Position numbers and translations under genes: made by a program | The notes under the pieces: model-generated | Databases searched by the model: none | What the model saw: the letters and a program-made list of their open reading frames with translations, nothing else | Told to the model about the DNA's origin: nothing | Part shown: positions 1-7,413 of the stretch, one piece after another | Layout of the letters: each line of letters starts with the position of its first letter | How positions within the stretch are numbered: the stretch's first letter is position 1 | NCBI GenBank assembly: GCA_964515805.1 | Contig: CAZEUZ010000172.1 | Span: forward strand, 1-12,930 | Origin: CAZEUZ01 sp964515805 | GTDB lineage: Bacteria > Pseudomonadota > Gammaproteobacteria > Pseudomonadales > Cellvibrionaceae | DNA length: 12,930 nt | Direction: 5' to 3'

Positions 1-1584
1 CAGCAAATTGTCGATCAACTGTCGTTAGACGATATCGCAGAGAAGATTGAAATCGCCGGCCCGGGGTTTATCAATATTTACTTGAAACGTGACTGGTTAA
101 GTGAACAAGTGACTCAAATATGCCATCGAGAAAGACTGGACATCCCTACGCTTCAACCACAAACTATTGTGGTAGATTACTCGTCTCCCAACCTCGCCAA
201 AGAAATGCATGTCGGCCACCTCCGTTCCACCATTATCGGCGATGCCATGGTGCGCATCCTCGAATTCCAAGGCCATCGTGTCATCCGGCAAAATCATGTC
301 GGCGATTGGGGAACGCAATTCGGCATGTTAGTTGCTGAATTGGATGCCCATTTACAAACGGGAGAATCCGTCAACTTTGCGTTGGAAGACTTGGAAAGGT
401 TCTACCGGCAATCCAAACAACATTTTGATTCATCACCGGAATTTGCCTGCAAAGCTCGTGACTATGTCGTCAAACTGCAGTCTGGCGACAATAATATTTT
501 GTCGCTTTGGCAACAATTCACCGACGTTTCACTGACTCATTGCCAAAAAATTTACCGTATGTTGAATGTCAGCCTGAATGAACATGATGTGCGCGGTGAA
601 AGTACTTATAACGACGATTTAGCTCCGTTGGTCAGTGAACTTCAACAGCAACAATTGGCTATTGAGGATCAGGGCGCTCAGGTGGTATTTATTGACGACA
701 TCACCGACAAGGAAGGCAATCCCAGCCCAGTAATTGTGCAAAAACAGGACGGTGGTTTTCTCTATGCAACGACTGACTTAGCAGCATTGCGCTACCGCGC
801 CAATCAATTAAAGGCCGATAGGATTCTATATTTTATCGATGCTCGTCAATCTCTGCATATGCAGCAAGTATTTAGCGTTGCCAAGAAGGCAAAATTTGTC
901 GACGAAAAAATCCGTTTGGAGCACCACGCGTTCGGTACTATGATGGGGGAAGATGGTAAACCGTTTAAGAGCCGCGATGGTGGCACCGTCAAGTTGGCAG
1001 AATTGTTGGCAGAAGCAATCATACGCGCCGGACAGATACTAGCAGAACGGGAAACTGAACAGTCGGTGGAATCCAACGCACATTTAACCCACAATGAACG
1101 CCAAGATATTGCGCGAAAAGTGGGCATCGGTTCGATTAAATATGCCGATCTGGCTAAAACGCGCACCAATGATTATGTATTCAACTGGAAGAACATGCTC
1201 AGTTTCGAGGGTAACAATGCACCCTATCTGCAAAATGCTTATACCAGAATTAAGAGTATCTTCCGCAGGGCATCTATCGATCCTGAGAGCATTAAGACGT
1301 CAATTATACTGGAGACTGATATTGAAAAATCGTTGGCAATTAAGATACTACAGTTTTCGGAAGTCATTGAGCAGGTGGCAAAAGATGCCTATCCACACTT
1401 ACTCTGCAACTATGCCTATGATTTAGCGAGCCTCTTTATGCGTTTTTATGAATCTTGCCCAGTGTTAAAAGATGCTGTTGCTGAAGAGATAAAATATAGC
1501 CGCTTACAGTTGTGTCACGCGGTGGCAAAAACCCTGAAAACAGGTTTGGATTTACTGGGTATCGAAACGATGGAAAGGATGTAG
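1..1584 (+). CDS. argS: Arginyl-tRNA synthetase, 5' end missing
   Basis: Class I synthetase that charges tRNA-Arg with arginine in the cytoplasm. The reading frame is open from base 1, so 527 residues are visible. The E. coli enzyme is about 577 residues, so roughly 50 N-terminal residues lie outside the window. The first visible residues include EIAGPGFINIYL, part of the family's N-terminal tRNA-recognition domain. The ATP-binding HIGH-type signature appears as HVGH inside SSPNLAKEMHVGHLRST, followed by VGDWGTQFGML. The usual KMSKS lysine loop is replaced by KPFKSRDGGTVKL, as is normal for many ArgRS enzymes. The C-terminal anticodon-binding domain ends in IETMERM, close to the usual family ending. 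The TTG at 82 is internal and not the start. pyrB follows after 19 bases on the same strand, suggesting cotranscription. Confidence 0.97.
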   Translation, partial: QQIVDQLSLDDIAEKIEIAGPGFINIYLKRDWLSEQVTQICHRERLDIPTLQPQTIVVDYSSPNLAKEMHVGHLRSTIIGDAMVRILEFQGHRVIRQNHVGDWGTQFGMLVAELDAHLQTGESVNFALEDLERFYRQSKQHFDSSPEFACKARDYVVKLQSGDNNILSLWQQFTDVSLTHCQKIYRMLNVSLNEHDVRGESTYNDDLAPLVSELQQQQLAIEDQGAQVVFIDDITDKEGNPSPVIVQKQDGGFLYATTDLAALRYRANQLKADRILYFIDARQSLHMQQVFSVAKKAKFVDEKIRLEHHAFGTMMGEDGKPFKSRDGGTVKLAELLAEAIIRAGQILAERETEQSVESNAHLTHNERQDIARKVGIGSIKYADLAKTRTNDYVFNWKNMLSFEGNNAPYLQNAYTRIKSIFRRASIDPESIKTSIILETDIEKSLAIKILQFSEVIEQVAKDAYPHLLCNYAYDLASLFMRFYESCPVLKDAVAEEIKYSRLQLCHAVAKTLKTGLDLLGIETMERM

Positions 1585-1603
1585 CAAAGCCAGGTCAATA
1601 ACT

Positions 1604-2614
1604 GTGAATTTCAAGGGCTCTCATATTCTTTCAATACAACAATTCGAACGTGCAGATATTGAGACAATCTTTGCAGTCGCCGAATCGATGAAGCCCTACG
1701 CGCTAAGGCAACAAGTGACTACCGTGCTGGAAGGCGCGGTCTTAAACAATATGTTTTTTGAAGCCAGCACACGCACTCGAATAAGTTTTGGTTGCGCATT
1801 TAATCTTTTAGGAGGTAATGTCCGCGAGACTACCGGCTTCGAACATTCAGCCATGGCCAAAGGCGAATCTCTGTACGATACAGCGCGGGTACTTTCTGGA
1901 TACAGCGATGTTATCTGTATGCGCCACCCACAATCTGGCTCTGTTAGCGAATTCGCGGCAGCCAGTCGCGTTCCTGTCGTTAACGGTGGCGACGGTCCCA
2001 ATGAACATCCCACTCAAGCGCTACTGGACTTGTATACCATTAAACAAGAGCTGGCATCTAAAAATCGTGGCATTGATGGCCTGCGTATTGCGATGATAGG
2101 CGATTTGAAATATGGACGTACGGTTCACTCACTCTGCCAGTTATTGTGCTTATATGACAAACTTCACGTGAGTTTAGTATCGCCTCGCGAATTAAGCATG
2201 CCCTTCGAACTAATTGACGCGATGAAATCAGCTGGCCATGAAGTTACGGTGTCTGAAGAGCTGTCTTCAAGTATTTCCCACGTCGATATCGCCTATTCAA
2301 CGCGCATTCAGGAAGAGCGCTTTCAATCGAAAGAAGAAGCAGATCTTTATCGCGGCCGATTTCGGCTTAACCAATCAATCTACACACAATTTTGCGAACC
2401 CAATACAGTTATAATGCACCCTTTGCCCAGAGACTCACGAACGGAGGCAAATGAGCTGGATAATGACCTCAATCAAAACCCTAACTTGGCGATTTTTCGT
2501 CAGGCTGACAATGGCATATTAGTACGCATGGCGCTTTTTGCGTTGGTACTTGACGTTACTCATCTAGTCGACAAATATACTCATAAAGTGCGATGGCACA
2601 CCGAGCGCAACTAA
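1604..2614 (+). CDS. pyrB: Aspartate carbamoyltransferase catalytic subunit
   Basis: Condenses carbamoyl phosphate with L-aspartate, the first committed step of pyrimidine synthesis. The 336-residue protein carries FFEASTRTR (51-59, carbamoyl phosphate loop), SAMAKGES (82-89, with the mobile-loop lysine that separates it from ornithine carbamoyltransferases), MRHPQ (106-110), NGGDGPNEHPTQ (127-138), GDLKYGRTVHS (166-176, aspartate side), STRIQEER (232-239) and HPLPR (272-276). All key catalytic positions known from the E. coli enzyme appear present. It is about 25 residues longer than E. coli PyrB, with a charged tail after residue 318. The start is GTG at 1604, with AGG at 1592-1594 nine bases before it. 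The motifs resemble the E. coli HPLPR lineage more than the Pseudomonas PyrB/PyrC' type. No regulatory-chain gene (pyrI) follows, so whether it works as a free trimer is unknown. Confidence 0.93.
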   Translation: MNFKGSHILSIQQFERADIETIFAVAESMKPYALRQQVTTVLEGAVLNNMFFEASTRTRISFGCAFNLLGGNVRETTGFEHSAMAKGESLYDTARVLSGYSDVICMRHPQSGSVSEFAAASRVPVVNGGDGPNEHPTQALLDLYTIKQELASKNRGIDGLRIAMIGDLKYGRTVHSLCQLLCLYDKLHVSLVSPRELSMPFELIDAMKSAGHEVTVSEELSSSISHVDIAYSTRIQEERFQSKEEADLYRGRFRLNQSIYTQFCEPNTVIMHPLPRDSRTEANELDNDLNQNPNLAIFRQADNGILVRMALFALVLDVTHLVDKYTHKVRWHTERN

Positions 2615-2677
2615 ACCAGCTGATTGTTCATATAAACAATTGTCAACAAAATATAGTTAATAACAATAGGAAAAAAC

Positions 2678-4231
2678 ATGTACCAACAAGACAACGCTCT
2701 ACTCAACATTCATGGGCTTACGCCCATTCGGTTTGTACTCATTATCTTTTTTACGCTTGCCCTTTTCGAAAGCTACAGTCTACTGTCGATCCACACAGTA
2801 TTTGACAATGCTGAAACTAGTACGACAACGCCTTTCTTGCTATCGGCTTTAAAACTTGCGCTGCTTATTAGCGGTGCTTATTTCTGTGTCAAAGCAATAG
2901 GTAGAATTAATGCTCGATCAGAGTATTACCGTGAACACAATGCCATGACTAATCTGCCCAACCGAAATTTTTTCAATCGACATGTTAGCGAACATCTGGC
3001 GGAATCGACGATAAAAAAACAAGGCTATGCCATAGTCGTTGTCCGCCTGGATGATTATGATGACCTCAGCTATACGCTAGGGCATCAAGTGACGGACGCC
3101 ATTATAAAGAAAATCTATCAATGCCTGCACGAAAACTTAAGCAAATCAGATGTAGTTTGCCTGTTGACCAACCGGTCTTTTGCCATCGGACTTAAGAACC
3201 ACGGTAACAAACAAGCCATTGAAAGAACAAAAGAACTGATCGCGCTTTTTCAACATGGAATCAATGTTGAAGGATTCAACATTGATATTAATATACATGC
3301 AGGTATTTCTTATTTCCCGGATCACGGTGAAACGCCTCATTTGCTGATTAAACGCGCCGCAGTAGCAAGATTTCTGGCAGCACAGTCTCATTCTAGGGTT
3401 CTAGTTTATCGACCCGATCTCGATCCGAGCAACCGAGTAAAATTGTCGCTTATGAGCGAATTGCTACAAGGTATTAAAGAAGATCAATTCAAACTGTATG
3501 TACAACCAAAAATTGATATTGAATCTATGAAAACCGTACAAGTGGAATGTTTAGTGCGATGGATCCATCCGAAACATGGTTTTATGAATCCGGATGATTT
3601 TATTCCGCTGGCTGAAAAAACCGGCTATATCAATGACCTGACACTGTGGGTTTTGGAACAAGCTATCCGCCAATGCCACAGCTGGTGCCAAGACGGTCAC
3701 TCTATTAAAGTTGCCGTCAATTTATCCACAGAAAACCTCATGTGCGAAGAGCTAGTCGAGCAAATTCCTATTATGGTAAATAAATACAGCATTGATAGTA
3801 AAATGCTGATCTTGGAAATTACCGAAAGCGCCATGATGAAAGACCCCAAAAAGGTTATCGAAGTCACTCAGTCATTAGCAGAATCAGGTTACCATTTCTC
3901 CATGGATGATTTTGGTACCGGTTACTCTTCATTGGAATACATTAAACGATTACCGATAGGTGAACTTAAAATCGATAAGGCCTTTGTACAGGGTATTGAT
4001 AACGATAAAAAAGATGAGGCCATCGTGCGTGGAGCGACACAGTTAGCCCACAGTATGGGGCTTAAGGTGGTGGCGGAAGGTGTCGAAACAGAGCAGTCGG
4101 TTGAAACATTGAAGGCTATTGGCTGTGACAAGTTACAAGGATATTACTTTACTAAGCCGCTACCGATAGATAAATTTAACGATTGGCTGAACTGTTCACA
4201 GTTCGGAGCGAAAGCAGTCAAAGCACTATAG
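2678..4231 (+). CDS. Membrane GGDEF-EAL protein, degenerate GGDEF, likely c-di-GMP phosphodiesterase
   Basis: A 517-residue inner-membrane signalling protein. Two hydrophobic segments (about 17-38 and 52-74) enclose a short loop that is probably periplasmic. A GGDEF domain follows (about 85-245), recognisable by MTNLPNRNFF at 90-99, but its active-site motif is TNRSF (164-168), so cyclase activity is unlikely. The EAL domain (about 255-505) keeps every residue known to be needed for c-di-GMP hydrolysis: E290 (motif written ECL), N348, E380, D410, D411, K431, E467 and Q487. The spacings match those I recall for RocR. It is therefore expected to degrade c-di-GMP, with the GGDEF relic perhaps acting as a regulatory module; that is inference. 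The ATG at 2678 has AGG at 2668-2670 seven bases upstream. It follows pyrB by 63 bases and converges on the MerR-like gene. Confidence 0.9.
   Translation: MYQQDNALLNIHGLTPIRFVLIIFFTLALFESYSLLSIHTVFDNAETSTTTPFLLSALKLALLISGAYFCVKAIGRINARSEYYREHNAMTNLPNRNFFNRHVSEHLAESTIKKQGYAIVVVRLDDYDDLSYTLGHQVTDAIIKKIYQCLHENLSKSDVVCLLTNRSFAIGLKNHGNKQAIERTKELIALFQHGINVEGFNIDINIHAGISYFPDHGETPHLLIKRAAVARFLAAQSHSRVLVYRPDLDPSNRVKLSLMSELLQGIKEDQFKLYVQPKIDIESMKTVQVECLVRWIHPKHGFMNPDDFIPLAEKTGYINDLTLWVLEQAIRQCHSWCQDGHSIKVAVNLSTENLMCEELVEQIPIMVNKYSIDSKMLILEITESAMMKDPKKVIEVTQSLAESGYHFSMDDFGTGYSSLEYIKRLPIGELKIDKAFVQGIDNDKKDEAIVRGATQLAHSMGLKVVAEGVETEQSVETLKAIGCDKLQGYYFTKPLPIDKFNDWLNCSQFGAKAVKAL
3249..3286 (+). repeat. Overlapping inverted repeats inside the GGDEF-EAL gene
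   Basis: An 11-base perfect inverted repeat (3260-3270 against 3276-3286, five-base loop) overlaps a second 8-base one (3249-3256 against 3264-3271, seven-base loop). Both use the same middle arm, so the two hairpins would exclude each other. They lie in codons for the end of the degenerate GGDEF domain, around GINVEGFNIDINI. The repeat itself is certain; any role is unproven. Confidence 0.6.
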
Positions 4232-4233
4232 TG

Positions 4234-4252
4234 TTTGTGATACGTTCACAAA
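4234..4252. terminator. Hairpin between convergent genes, possible bidirectional terminator
   Basis: TTTGTGA (4234-4240) and TCACAAA (4246-4252) form a perfect 7-base inverted repeat with a five-base loop. It lies just after the plus-strand stop (4229-4231) and 12 bases beyond the minus-strand stop of the MerR-like gene. The position fits a shared terminator, but there is no clear T-run on either side and the stem is AT-rich. It also resembles a CRP half-site pair, but with five rather than six bases between halves. Confidence 0.35.
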
Positions 4253-4264
4253 TCGACTGAATTA

Positions 4265-4627
4265 TTAAGTTTTTAATGCAGCTAATACTTGCTCTAACTC
4301 AGCGATCATTTTCGAAAGCAGAATCTTAAACTCGCCCGAACCAAGTTCGCTATGCTCAGTTTCCGTGTTCATTTGTTGACGTGCGCCACCAATGGTAAAT
4401 CCTTGCTCGTAAAGCAAGGAACGAATTTGGCGAATCATGAGTACGTCTTGGCGTTGGTAATAACGACGGTTGCCTCGACGCTTAACAGGCTTTAGTTGGG
4501 GGAATTCCTGTTCCCAATAGCGCAATACATGAGGTTTAACTGCACAGAGTTCACTGACCTCGCCAATAGTAAAGTAACGCTTGCCGGGAATAACCGGTAA
4601 TTCGTCATTATTTGTCGGTTCCAGCAT
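4265..4627 (-). CDS. MerR-family transcriptional regulator downstream of ihfA
   Basis: A 120-residue DNA-binding regulator. The winged helix-turn-helix spans about 18-75: YFTIGEVSELCAVKPHVLRY (18-37) is the recognition helix region, and RRGNRRYYQRQDV (50-62) forms the wing. The short C-terminal part (about 98-118) looks like the dimerisation coiled coil. There is no added effector domain, and the only cysteine (C28) lies in the DNA-binding region, so a metal-sensing role is unlikely. A small MerR-type protein at this place after ihfA is a recurring gammaproteobacterial arrangement of unknown target. Its ATG at 4625-4627 lies inside the end of ihfA (20-base overlap), so translation is probably coupled. 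It is the last gene of the minus-strand operon. Confidence 0.9.
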   Translation of the reverse strand: MLEPTNNDELPVIPGKRYFTIGEVSELCAVKPHVLRYWEQEFPQLKPVKRRGNRRYYQRQDVLMIRQIRSLLYEQGFTIGGARQQMNTETEHSELGSGEFKILLSKMIAELEQVLAALKT

Positions 4628-4913
4628 AAGTTGCTACTCGCGCTTTTAATTTTTGACCCGGTCGAAAGGTAACGACTCGCCGGGCTGATATAGGTATTTC
4701 TTCGCCAGTCTTTGGATTGCGACCTGGACGTTGACGCTTATGACGCACATCAAAGTTGCCAAATCCCGAGAGTTTTACGCGCTCATTATCTTCCAGACAA
4801 ACGCGGATTTCCTCAAAAAACAACTCTACCAGCTCTTTAGCTTCGCGTTTGTTCAATCCTAACTGTTGAGAAAGCTTTTCCGCTAAGTCGGCTTTAGTCA
4901 GCGTCACACTCAC
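4608..4913 (-). CDS. ihfA: Integration host factor, alpha subunit
   Basis: DNA-bending nucleoid protein that pairs with IHF-beta and acts in recombination, replication and sigma-54 promoter control. I place the start at GTG (4911-4913), giving 101 residues (VSVTLTKADLAEKL onward), close to the about 99 of E. coli. It has a clear Shine-Dalgarno AAGGGG (4921-4926) seven bases upstream. A longer frame from TTG at 4944-4946 would add 11 residues with no family counterpart. A second GTG at 4905-4907 is possible but is spaced too far from the Shine-Dalgarno. Family signatures are AKELVELFFEEIR, VKLSGFGNFDVR and the DNA-intercalating arm RPGRNPKTGEEIPISARR, then VVTFRPGQKLK. It lies 44 bases after pheT and overlaps the MerR-like gene, the standard pheT-ihfA order. 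Confidence 0.95.
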   Translation of the reverse strand: MSVTLTKADLAEKLSQQLGLNKREAKELVELFFEEIRVCLEDNERVKLSGFGNFDVRHKRQRPGRNPKTGEEIPISARRVVTFRPGQKLKARVATYAGTDK

Positions 4914-4920
4914 TGTTAAA

Positions 4921-4926
4921 CCCCTT
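4921..4926 (-). promoter_or_regulatory. Shine-Dalgarno deciding the ihfA start
   Basis: AAGGGG on the minus strand sits seven bases before the GTG at 4911-4913. No comparable site precedes the TTG at 4944-4946, and the next GTG (4905-4907) would be 13 bases away. This supports the shorter 101-residue IHF-alpha. Confidence 0.7.
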
Positions 4927-4957
4927 TTATTAGCACTGTTACGCAAACCAAACCATT

Positions 4958-7342
4958 CTACCTTAATACCGCGTTAAATGTCTGCACCAGTGATTCAATG
5001 ATCTGTTGTTGAATACAATTGATCTCATCATCGTTAAGTGTGCGCGATGGATGTTGGAATATTAGGCCCAAAGCGACACTTTTCTTATCAACTTGAATAC
5101 CTTGACCTATGTAGATATCAAACACTTTTAACTCTATCAGATAATTACCTGCCGTGTCTTTCACTCTATTCTCTACATCAGCTACTAACACGGATTGTTC
5201 AACAATAATTGCTATATCTCTACGCACTTCAGGATAGCGGGATAACGGACGAAAAGAGGGTAACTTTGCTTCTAAAAGTGCATCCTGCGCGACTTCAAAT
5301 AAATACACGGATTGATCGATGGCAAATGCTTTCTCAATTTTAGGATGTAAACGACCGATAAAACCTATAGAGCTATTTTGTAAAAAAATTTCCGCAGTCT
5401 GTCCGGGATGGAGTGCCGGATGCTGAGCGGCAATAAATCGATAATCTTCAGACGCGCCAGTCAAGGTCAACAGTGACTGCAAATCGCCTTTGATATCGTA
5501 AAAATCGACAGCTGTTTTCTTGTCCGACCAATTTTCAGCGCTTTTAGAGCCGTAAATCAGGGCTGCTAACATTGGCTTTTGATGAATATCATCAGTGTCT
5601 TTATTACAAGTAAAACACAAACCCGTTTCAAATAGACGAATTCGAGTCTGTTGACGATTGATATTATATTGTAAAGTCTTCACCAGTCCCGGCCACAATG
5701 ATGTACGCATTGCCGACATTTCAGCACTTATCGGATTCTGCAGAGAAACAGGTCGAGCCGAAGGATCAAAATGCGCCAGTAGATCGGTATCAATAAAACT
5801 GTAACAAATTGCCTCTCGATAATCTCTGGCAATCAATTGCCTCCTAAGCAAACTCAAATCCAGCGCTTCTTCCACGTGAGGTTGAAGGGAAATACTCATA
5901 GCAGGGCAATTAATTGGCAAACGGTTGTAACCGTAAACCCGGGCCAACTCTTCCAATAGATCTGCTTCAATGGTTATATCAAAACGGTAACTGGGAACCG
6001 AAAAAGTCCAGCTGTCATCATTGCCGGAAACTTTTTTCAAACCGAGACGATTGAATATATCCAGCACCTTACCTTCGTCCATCTCCAAACCCAAACCGGA
6101 TTTTATCCGCGTTTTTCTCAAAGTGACCGTGCGTGCTTTTGGTAAGTTGTATTCTGCTTCGGTTACCTTGACCGGCCCGGCAACGCCGCCTGCTAGGCTT
6201 AAGATCAACTCAGTGGCACGTTCAATAGCCTGTTCTTGTAACTGATAATCAACCCCTCTTTCAAAGCGATGAGAAGAGTCAGTGTGCAAACCGTAATTAC
6301 GAGCTCGACCGGCGATAGCAACAGGATCAAAAAAAGCACTCTCTAACAAAATATCAACCGTAACGTCAGTCACTGCGGAGAACTCTCCCCCCATAATGCC
6401 TGCAATCGCCTGTACGCTACTATGATCGGCAATAACTAGCGTGTCGTCAGCAAGTGTTACCTGTTGGCCATTGAGTAGTTTGATTTTTTCATCGACAAAC
6501 GCACAACGGACGATGATACCCTGATCAAGCTTCGCTAGATCGAAAGCATGCATGGGCTGGCCCATTTCCAACAGCACATAATTGGTCACATCGACAACCA
6601 AATTTCGGCAATTAATTCCGGCACGCCGTAGATATTCTTGCATCCAAACGGGGGATGGCTGACTGATGTCAATACCCCGGATAATTCGACTGACATAACG
6701 AGGACAAAGTTCTTCGGCAATTAGTTCGACAGAAAATGTATCGTCAACAGAGGGAGTTATCGCTGTTATTGGAGGCTGTTTTACTGGGAGTTGATTTAAT
6801 ACACCGACATCGCGGGCGATTCCTCTCATAGACAGACAGTCACTGCGATTAGGAGTGATATCGATTTCAATACAATAATCATTCAAACGCAAATAGTCTC
6901 GCAGATCTATACCCACCGGCGCATCGACAGCCAACTCTAAAAGTCCAGCATCATCTTCGCCGAGCTGTAGTTCTGCTTGAGAGCAAAGCATGCCATTGGA
7001 TTCGACGCCACGGAGCTTTGCCTTTTTGATGAGAAAACTGTCAGATAGCTGCGCCCCAATGGTAGCAAACGGCACTTTGATACCTTTGCGGACGTTGGGT
7101 GCACCGCAAACGACCTGGAACGATGATTGATTACTAGTGGCAACCTGACAAACACGCAGCTTATCGGCATTGGGGTGAGATTCAACTGATAAGACTTCGC
7201 CGACGACAACCCCGCTAAAATCACCAGCAACCGGTTTTATTGAATCTACCTCGAGACCAGCCATGGTCAATTGTTCAGCCAGCTCTTCAGTCGTTAATTC
7301 CGGATCTACCCATTCACGCAACCACAGTTCACTTATTTTCAT
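4958..7342 (-). CDS. pheT: Phenylalanyl-tRNA synthetase beta chain
   Basis: Beta chain of the alpha2-beta2 PheRS; it binds tRNA-Phe and carries the editing site that clears mischarged Tyr-tRNA-Phe. The 794 residues match the E. coli length (795). In order: N-terminal B1 region, EMAP-like tRNA-binding domain (about 39-148, with ESHPNADKLRVCQV at 54-67), B3/B4 core with RYVSRIIRGI (215-224) and GQPMHAFDL (261-269), HTDSSHRFERGVD (353-365), B5 domain (about 402-477), a catalytic-like fold with SMRTSLWPGLV-type sequence (here SAMRTSLWPGLV), and the C-terminal anticodon-binding FDX-ACB domain starting near SRYPEVRRDIAI. The ATG at 7340-7342 follows GGAGA with a short spacer. It lies 71 bases downstream of pheS. 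Confidence 0.97.
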   Translation of the reverse strand: MKISELWLREWVDPELTTEELAEQLTMAGLEVDSIKPVAGDFSGVVVGEVLSVESHPNADKLRVCQVATSNQSSFQVVCGAPNVRKGIKVPFATIGAQLSDSFLIKKAKLRGVESNGMLCSQAELQLGEDDAGLLELAVDAPVGIDLRDYLRLNDYCIEIDITPNRSDCLSMRGIARDVGVLNQLPVKQPPITAITPSVDDTFSVELIAEELCPRYVSRIIRGIDISQPSPVWMQEYLRRAGINCRNLVVDVTNYVLLEMGQPMHAFDLAKLDQGIIVRCAFVDEKIKLLNGQQVTLADDTLVIADHSSVQAIAGIMGGEFSAVTDVTVDILLESAFFDPVAIAGRARNYGLHTDSSHRFERGVDYQLQEQAIERATELILSLAGGVAGPVKVTEAEYNLPKARTVTLRKTRIKSGLGLEMDEGKVLDIFNRLGLKKVSGNDDSWTFSVPSYRFDITIEADLLEELARVYGYNRLPINCPAMSISLQPHVEEALDLSLLRRQLIARDYREAICYSFIDTDLLAHFDPSARPVSLQNPISAEMSAMRTSLWPGLVKTLQYNINRQQTRIRLFETGLCFTCNKDTDDIHQKPMLAALIYGSKSAENWSDKKTAVDFYDIKGDLQSLLTLTGASEDYRFIAAQHPALHPGQTAEIFLQNSSIGFIGRLHPKIEKAFAIDQSVYLFEVAQDALLEAKLPSFRPLSRYPEVRRDIAIIVEQSVLVADVENRVKDTAGNYLIELKVFDIYIGQGIQVDKKSVALGLIFQHPSRTLNDDEINCIQQQIIESLVQTFNAVLR

Positions 7343-7413
7343 ATTGTTCTCCGAAAAGACACTGAGGAGGCATTACATTAATTTATTGATGATTTATTGC
7401 GTGTTAGACAGGC

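Noticed and set aside
846..1169. Antisense open frame of about 107 codons inside argS
   Set aside because: Shadow of argS codons on the other strand, with serine-rich low-complexity content and no motif.
1696..2013. Antisense open frame of about 105 codons inside pyrB
   Set aside because: Lies entirely opposite conserved ATCase motifs; no Shine-Dalgarno or recognisable domain.
2623..2640. ATTGTT/AACAAT inverted repeat after pyrB as a terminator
   Set aside because: The six-base stem has a single GC pair and no T-run follows; too weak to call.
2593..2805. Open frame of 70 codons across the pyrB/GGDEF-EAL junction on the plus strand
   Set aside because: It overlaps the end of pyrB and the well-supported start of the GGDEF-EAL gene in another frame, and its composition resembles no protein family.
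4234..4252. Functional CRP activator site
   Set aside because: The spacing between half-sites is five rather than six bases, and it lies between two gene ends rather than at a promoter.
4232..4264. tRNA-Pro gene after the MerR-like regulator, as I recall from Pseudomonas
   Set aside because: Only 33 bases separate the two convergent stop codons, too few for a tRNA gene, and no cloverleaf arms are visible.
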